Shown here: positions 59,008-64,000 of the stretch, one piece after another
Position numbering within the stretch: position 1 is the first letter of the stretch
Layout of the letters: the number at the start of each line of letters is the position of its first letter
DNA from: Malachius bipustulatus
Taxonomy: Eukaryota > Arthropoda > Insecta > Coleoptera > Melyridae
Assembly: GCA_910589415.1 (NCBI GenBank)
Contig: OU342636.1
Location: 3,640,437-3,704,436 of the forward strand
Reading direction: 5' to 3'
DNA: 64,000 nucleotides
Position numbers and translations under genes: made by a program
The notes under the pieces: generated by a model
What the model saw: only the letters and a program-made list of their open reading frames with translations
Databases searched by the model: none
What the model was told of the DNA's origin: nothing

Positions 59008-59117
59008 TATAATTAAAAATTTGTATGAGCTAGATCTCGACCAGGAATTACCAGAGTGGAGCGACTGTGTCTTACCTACATAGTTAAAACAATTAAAACC
59101 AAAATTTTTTATATATA

Positions 59118-60069
59118 CAGGGTGTCCCAGCTTATTCGAAGCGGTCTCTGTAGGCCAAACGATGGATTTTTTCCAAAAAATTTTTGCACATTCAAGTACA
59201 GGATCACAATGGCCATAATTTAAAATTATTTTGGGGTATACAGAGTGTCCCATATGACAGTGGCATATCAAAGTTGTGTTTTTTTTTAATGGAATGCTCC
59301 TAGGTTATTGCATTTTTAGATTGTCTGAGAAGAGAAAATAAGATTGGCTTGTATTTGTATTTGTATTTGACATTGAGGGTGACCTAGTTACTGCGACCTA
59401 AAAAGATCTATTAAGATTAGCTTTTACAGTTGCTGTTTAAATTCAGAAGTTTTTGAGTTATAAACAAGCGAAAATCGTCATTTTTCAAGTTCAAGGCCCT
59501 GTACAACGAAAACGGTTCAAGATAGAGAAAAACGGCTTACAAGTCCCTATTTTAACTTTTCATGTACTATCCTATGATGTGGATGAAATGTTTATACAGG
59601 GTGATAAAAAATTTGAAAAATTCTGAGATTTCTCCACGCGTCGCCAAATAAAAAAAATCAAAGAAAGTACAAATGTTTCTATACCATAGGATAGTACATG
59701 AAAAGTTAAAATAGGGACATGTAAGCCGTTTTTCTCTATCTTTAGCCGTTTTCGTTGTACAGGGCCTTGAACTTGAAAAATGACGATTTTCACTTGTTTA
59801 TAACTCAAAAACTTCTGAATTTAAACAGCAACTGTAAAAGCCAATCTTATTTTCTCTTCTCAGACAATCTAAAAATCCAATAACATAGGAGCTTTCCATT
59901 TAAAAAAACATAACGTTGATATGTCACTGTCATATGGGACACTCTTTATACTCCAAAATAATTTTAAATTATGGCCATTGTGATTCTGTACTTGAATTTT
60001 CAAAAAGTTTTTTGAAAAAGTCCATCGTTTGGCCTACAGAGACCGCTTCGAATAAGCTGGGACACCCTG
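59118..60069. mobile_element. Foldback element of FB3 family, TA target site
   Basis: The left end CAGGGTGTCCCAGCTTATTC and right end GAATAAGCTGGGACACCCTG, beside TA, match FB3 (11757-12633). Arms and core are colinear with FB3. A 62-bp LINE tail (59351-59412) is inserted in the left arm. It is at the 3' edge of the SINE in FB10. Confidence 0.9.
59351..59412 (-). mobile_element. 62-bp LINE 3' tail with 11-bp target duplication
   Basis: The reverse complement AATAGATCTTTTTAGGTCGC, then AGTAACTAGGTCACCCTCAA and a tail of AAATAC repeats matches the end of the LINE at 47180-47237 and of 25307-25491. Flanks AAGATTGGCTT (59340-59350) and AAGATTAGCTT (59413-59423) are the duplicated target; FB3 has a single copy at this place. 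Confidence 0.82.
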
Positions 60070-60354
60070 TATATTTTTTTAAATTTGACACCCGTTATCT
60101 TTTAAAGGAAACTTCATTTTTAACAGAAATTAATTTTTTCAACTTATATTCATGCGAGGAACTACCCCTTCAAATTTGGCCCTATATCTCTGAAACACCC
60201 TGTATAATTCACCCTGTAGATACTGATAAATTATAAAAAATCTATGATAAACTCTTCTTTCAACAAACAAAAATAATAGAACAATTATTAATTGATCACA
60301 CATACTCCAGAATTTGAAAAAATGTATACGAAAAAGATAAAACAATATACTTAC

Positions 60355-60646
60355 ATCTAAGGGTTCCGAACAAGGAGTAATTAACGGATCCATAGGAGTG
60401 AATTTTCCAATAGGTTTTGACGTATTAATGTACTTCATCTCGAAAGGAACAAATGGATTGCCCGGTCCCATGGTACCCATGTAATTGAACCACCGCATTG
60501 GAGTGCAGCCAGAAGAACCCCACTGCCCACACATGATATCCAGTGCGTACTGCCCAGTCGATGGAACATTCACGCCTTTGCAAGATTGGTAGGTGCCTTC
60601 CACATACTTGTTAGTGATGTAGATCGCAACTGCATTGATGTATTCT
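60355..60646 (-). CDS. NPC1: NPC1 exon: end of N-terminal luminal sterol-binding domain and linker
   Basis: First visible coding exon of NPC1, the lysosomal/endosomal membrane protein that exports cholesterol and other sterols. Minus-strand translation includes a run beginning EYINAVAIYITNKYVEGTYQ, then the Cys-rich stretch with MCGQWGSSGC and ends ITPCSEPLD. Order and cysteine spacing match the end of the NPC1 N-terminal domain. The donor is GTAAGT right after the GAT codon (phase 0). The acceptor is AG at 60648-60647 (start 60646); an alternative AG would start the exon at 60644. The next exon continues in phase. Earlier exons (signal peptide, first part of the domain) are not in the remaining 3.3 kb to the window end, so this is not the gene start. 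Identification is very secure because all seven exons are collinear with the family. Confidence 0.93.
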
Positions 60647-61840
60647 CTTCAAGGTAAAGATAAAGATATTAAATATATGAAACAATAAATTATACTGCCA
60701 TAAAAAATAAAATAGAATGTATAGTTATTGATTCTACGAAGTAAGGGTTGAAAACATAAATTTTATAGAATGTATAGATTATGCAAAGTCAATTGAAAGG
60801 ACAAAAAATTAAAAAGTGTCAGATAATTCGCCAGTTCTTCGATTCATACATAGGCATTTAAAAATATTTTTAATAAATTTTATATAATTAAAATTTAATT
60901 GGGAAATAAACGCGCTAGACGAAAAATTTCAATTCGTGGTCACTATAAAAAAATATTTAAAAAAAAGCTTAACGTGATTTTTATTATTTCCTAACAAAAA
61001 ATATACTTATTACTATCGTGTGAGCAAATGAAAACGTAATTTAGGTAGGCCTTGGCAAAAAATTTCATGTCTTAGATTGGATCTGTAAAACTGTAAAATG
61101 AAAACTTTGGTTTGTAAAATCGTAAACTCATTCTGATATTGCCTTCTTCTTGTTTTCCAATTTTATTGTCAAATAATAATTATTTTATTGACATTTGTTA
61201 TCACAGTTGCTTTTTTCCCTAGTTTCCCCTGGGTTTCCCCTAATAGGACCGTTGCGTTTTTCTTTCGTTGTGTTTACCGTAGTTACCCCTGCTCGTTGAT
61301 TGAGGTATGCCAGGATTAGTATGGCAGAAACGGATGGCGCAGAAGAACCTAATGTGTCTCATTGTAACCTAGATTTTCTTGTTTCTCGCTGATTTGAATT
61401 TCTTTCGGAAAAGCGGGGAAATTAACTGAGACTTGTTGTTAACTGTTGGTTTCCTTTCAGAGAGTTTAAAAGCGAATGAAGAGCGAGAGAAGATGTGTTT
61501 GCAGAGAGCGTAAAACGGCGAAGGGCTAGAGGGGCTGTGATTTTGCATAGAGAGCATAAAAAAGTGATAAGCGAGAATGGATCCCTTTCATACATCTTTC
61601 AAACTGCAATCGATTTCGGATTCCACTCTTTTACACCACTGTGCTTTCTTATTACTTCATTCCTTTTGTTTAATTTCTTTGACTTCATTTCAAGCAACAG
61701 CTCGAATTAATTAAAGAAGACAACCATTTTGGTTACAGATGACCCGGGATATTGTGGGAATATCTGTCTGTTTACCTATTCACTATTTGTTGAATTCTCA
61801 TTTTGTATTTTAATGAGCTTTACTTGTTGACTCGGCTCTT
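60647..61840. other. NPC1 intron sequence, unassigned
   Basis: AT-rich to about 61190. A short reading frame from ATG 61321 (AETDGAEEPNVSHCNLDFLV) and basic ORFs to 61710 (KRRRARGAVILHREHKKVIS) have no family I recognise; they might be a decayed gag start. No NPC1 N-terminal exon found. Confidence 0.35.
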
Positions 61841-64000
61841 CCTTTCGTTTGGGAATTTTTATGATCGTTTGTTGTGGGCTTTACCATGATACACAGGCAC
61901 TCCAGCCTACATTTATGACCACTTTGTTGGTCGAGTTTCTAGTTTGACTTGGACGTCGAGAGCAGTGTAGCCATGTTTGTTTTGATTGCTACCTCCTCTT
62001 TGAACGGGATACGAATGTCTTTCCAATTGCTTTTTCAATTGTGAAAGCGTGGTTTTCCTGAATAGACATCATACTCATGATAGTTGTTTTAACTCATTTC
62101 GTTTATTTGTTGTGTCGTTATTTTGCCTCATGGGCTACCTTTATTTGGCCACTTTTGGACCGTTTGAATACCTATTGCCCTGCGGGCTACCCTTTTGTTC
62201 TACCTGACGTAGTGAGGCGATGAGTCAATATACCTTATCATTTCGAATATGATGTTCTCTGCAATTCGCAGTACCTTGTGGTTATTGCTATTTTAAAACG
62301 TGATGACCAACTGACCAAACTAGGCCACTATTCTAAAATTATTCCTCAGGCATGCCTGGGTAATAATTGAATGCTGGAATTTTTATGAATACCTATTCTA
62401 CATATGAATACACGATTCCACCGTGGTCCAAGGTTTTTACCCCTAACACCTGTTTAGAAAGCAGATAGCTCAGTCCAGACTGGCAATAACATTTTATAGC
62501 AATTTTCTGCGGAGTTTCTTTTAAATTTTGATTGGAGTTAACATTCGTATGATGTGCTAAAGGAGTTTTTGTTTTTGATTTTCCTGATTGTCTTTTCACA
62601 TACTCGAGACTGATTTATTTTTGGTTGCTTTGAATCTCTATTCGCTGAATAGCAATTGATAATCCGAGATTTATTTCGGTTGTTGGATTTCCTGATATCT
62701 GATGAGCAGGTATTACACCTGACAGCCCTGCCTTGGTTTGGCCTACTTTATCCTACAACAGAGGGTTTTTATTGCCCCGTTGCGTACTACGATTTCCACT
62801 TTGAAGAGTCATGCTCTTTCACCGGTTACCCGAGGTCTTCATCTGGACTTCGAGATGAATCCATCCCCCAACTAGTGGTCATCGAGTATTATAAATCCTA
62901 ATCGGGTATTGTAATGTACTTGGTATTTCCTCATATGTGAGGAGCAGGTGCTACACCTGACAATCCTGCCTTAGCTTGCTCTGTTCTATCCTACTCTATC
63001 TCTGAGGGTGCTCCGGTACCGCCGTTGCTAGTTCCTGTCATAGTGCTTTACAATGGGAGGAATTGCTCACTTTCACTTTCTAATATCGTATAATTTAAAG
63101 GGACAGATCCTTGCCTAATATTTGTCGGATCCTACATCTGCACTAAATAAACTCGGACTTTTTGAGGAATCTGATGATTTGTTTATTAATTTCGTTGTCA
63201 ATTCCTAACTTGAATTATCTCTGATAATTTGTCGTCTTATTTATTCACAGGTTATTTATTCCTGACCTGGGTTTATTTTCGTACTTTCCTCCTAGCTCTA
63301 TCTCCTGTACAGCGAATTTGTAATTACCTAATTTGTTGAGAGATTGCCGCGGTCTTTCCTATTTGTTGACGTGATTGCGTAGGTACCTACTATTTACTGG
63401 TGATGCCGCCTAATTCCTAGCTGATTATTTTACTTGATTTAAAGTGGGGTCTGCGCTCGTGGATTTGGCGAATCTGTTTGATTATTTATTTATTTGGATT
63501 TCGAATTTATTTGTTTCGAAGAGAGTGCTAGCTGATTTTGAACTGGTTTAAAATGGGAATTTACGTTCGTGGATGTTATGAATCGGTGCAATGATTTGTT
63601 TATGTGGATTTTGTTTCGAAGAATGATTCGTCCTAACTGATTATACGTGGAAATTTTCCTAGTTGTAAAGGAAAGAGCACATAGAGTGCATAGCAACTAC
63701 CATCTCGTGTACGCTCCTTTTGGGTAGGAAAATTCGCGGTTTTTCCGACGATAAGTTAGGAAATTTGCATAGAGTGCATAGCAAGCTACCGTCTCGTCTA
63801 CAAATTTGCTGACCTGACCTGACCTGACCTGACCTGACCTGACAGGATGGCAAACCTAGAGTGCGCTACAAGAGCCGTCTCGTTGATCTTCCAAGCAAGG
63901 GTCAAGGAATCTGGCCGAGCCTGATCGGAATCCGATCTGACTCTCATTTGGGCGGCGATAAGACGTCTGCTTTTATAGACGCAGTGGCCCGCTTTCTAAA
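61841..64000. repeat. Repeat-rich region, perhaps the end of an LTR retrotransposon
   Basis: Several internal tandem repeats: GAGCAGGTATTACACCTGAC and GAGCAGGTGCTACACCTGAC (62702 and 62942, about 240 bp apart) with small hairpins; about 110-bp units at 63416-63629 (GCTGATT…GTTTCGAAGA); about 87-bp units at 63680-63887 (CATAGAGTGCATAGCAA…CTACC-TCTCGT). No ORF. The style resembles the non-coding end of the gypsy element here but the sequence differs. Confidence 0.4.
63808..63842. repeat. (CCTGA)n / (TCAGG)n array
   Basis: About seven perfect CTGAC units inside the 87-bp repeat region. The other strand is (TCAGG)n. Confidence 0.8.

Larger units (their letters stand above)
56711..59115 (+). mobile_element. 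tRNA-derived SINE, split by a mariner element
   Basis: The head has a pol III A box TAGCCCAGTGG (56723-56733) and B box GGTTCGAATCC (56781-56791) at tRNA spacing. The body continues after the mariner insertion: GAGCTAGATCTCGACCAGGA, GAGCGACTGTGTCTTACCTA and an A-rich end TTAAAACAATTAAAACC (59009-59115). SINE sequence proper is 56711-56837 plus 59008-59115, about 230 bp. Not a tRNA gene: acceptor-stem ends do not pair well and the tail is SINE-like. Confidence 0.7.
56211..60202. mobile_element. Foldback element FB10, opened by SINE, mariner and FB3-type insertions
   Basis: The left end CAGGGTGTTGCAGAGATATC (after TA) is mirrored by GGCCCTATATCTCTGAAACACCCTG before TA at 60203. The left arm includes GGGGTAGTTCCTC, GATACAGGGTGTCAAAGTTT and ATAACTCGTGTAAATTTGAACC; the right arm has the inverse in two pieces, 56640-56710 and 60072-60202. 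The gap between these is the later insertions. Confidence 0.78.

Noticed and set aside
62699..62735. Second hammerhead candidate (CTGATGAG followed by a hairpin)
   Set aside because: The hairpin CAGGT/ACCTG is there, but GAAA and the cut-site UH are missing.
60647..64000. N-terminal NPC1 exons
   Set aside because: No open frame with the Cys pattern of the sterol-binding domain or a signal peptide could be found on the minus strand.
1..64000. CRISPR arrays, operons, bacterial promoters
   Set aside because: The window is eukaryotic; no regularly spaced direct repeats of CRISPR type.

Overview
The window is from an insect nuclear genome. Spliceosomal introns, Tc1/mariner, hAT, LINE, SINE and Ty3/gypsy elements are all visible, and the one conserved host gene is an NPC1 sterol transporter of animal type. 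Two runs of the pentamer CCTGA/TCAGG, the beetle telomere motif, hint weakly at Coleoptera. I do not name a species.

Backbone. One host gene, NPC1, runs on the minus strand across almost the whole window. I find seven consecutive coding exons with GT/AG borders and compatible phases: 60355-60646, 55318-55510, 31086-31618, 27791-28312, 7429-7830, 6793-7104 and 4640-4913. They run from the end of the luminal N-terminal domain through the proline-rich linker, middle luminal domain and sterol-sensing domain into the C-terminal luminal domain. The first exons (beyond 64000) and the last (below 4640) are not seen. Two introns are about 20 and 24 kb and are packed with transposons.

Layout, left to right. 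0.3-2.1 kb: decayed LINE. 2.65-3.46 kb: foldback element. 3.8-4.2 kb: MITE-like repeat. 5.3-6.7 kb: decayed LINE with a MITE inside it. 7.95-14.78 kb: a foldback element opened by a gag-only retroelement, which holds a hAT (itself holding a foldback) and further foldbacks. 14.9-18.0 kb: two more foldbacks. 18.1-24.2 kb: a broken THAP-domain gene split by a second gag-only retroelement, itself split by a hAT with an intact DD82E Tc1/mariner-type transposon at its end. 24.6-27.0 kb: long-TIR DD41D mariner. 28.7-30.5 kb: LINE remnant. 32.3-47.2 kb: LINE split by a complete Ty3/gypsy retrotransposon whose LTRs I see no difference between. 47.25-48.95 kb: LINE pieces around a repeat carrying a perfect hammerhead-ribozyme core. 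50.5-54 kb: foldback fragments. 56.2-60.2 kb: foldback opened by a tRNA-derived SINE, a second long-TIR mariner and another foldback. 61.2-64 kb: unassigned sequence with tandem hairpin repeats, perhaps the end of another LTR element.

The most notable signals are the hammerhead core (47960-48019), three tandem hairpin modules with compensatory changes downstream of gypsy pol (40180-40471), a canonical -1 frameshift heptamer between gypsy gag and pol, a two-copy family of PHD-finger, gag-only retroelements without reverse transcriptase, and foldback families that combine different TIRs with a shared core. Nested insertions give several exact empty-site comparisons.
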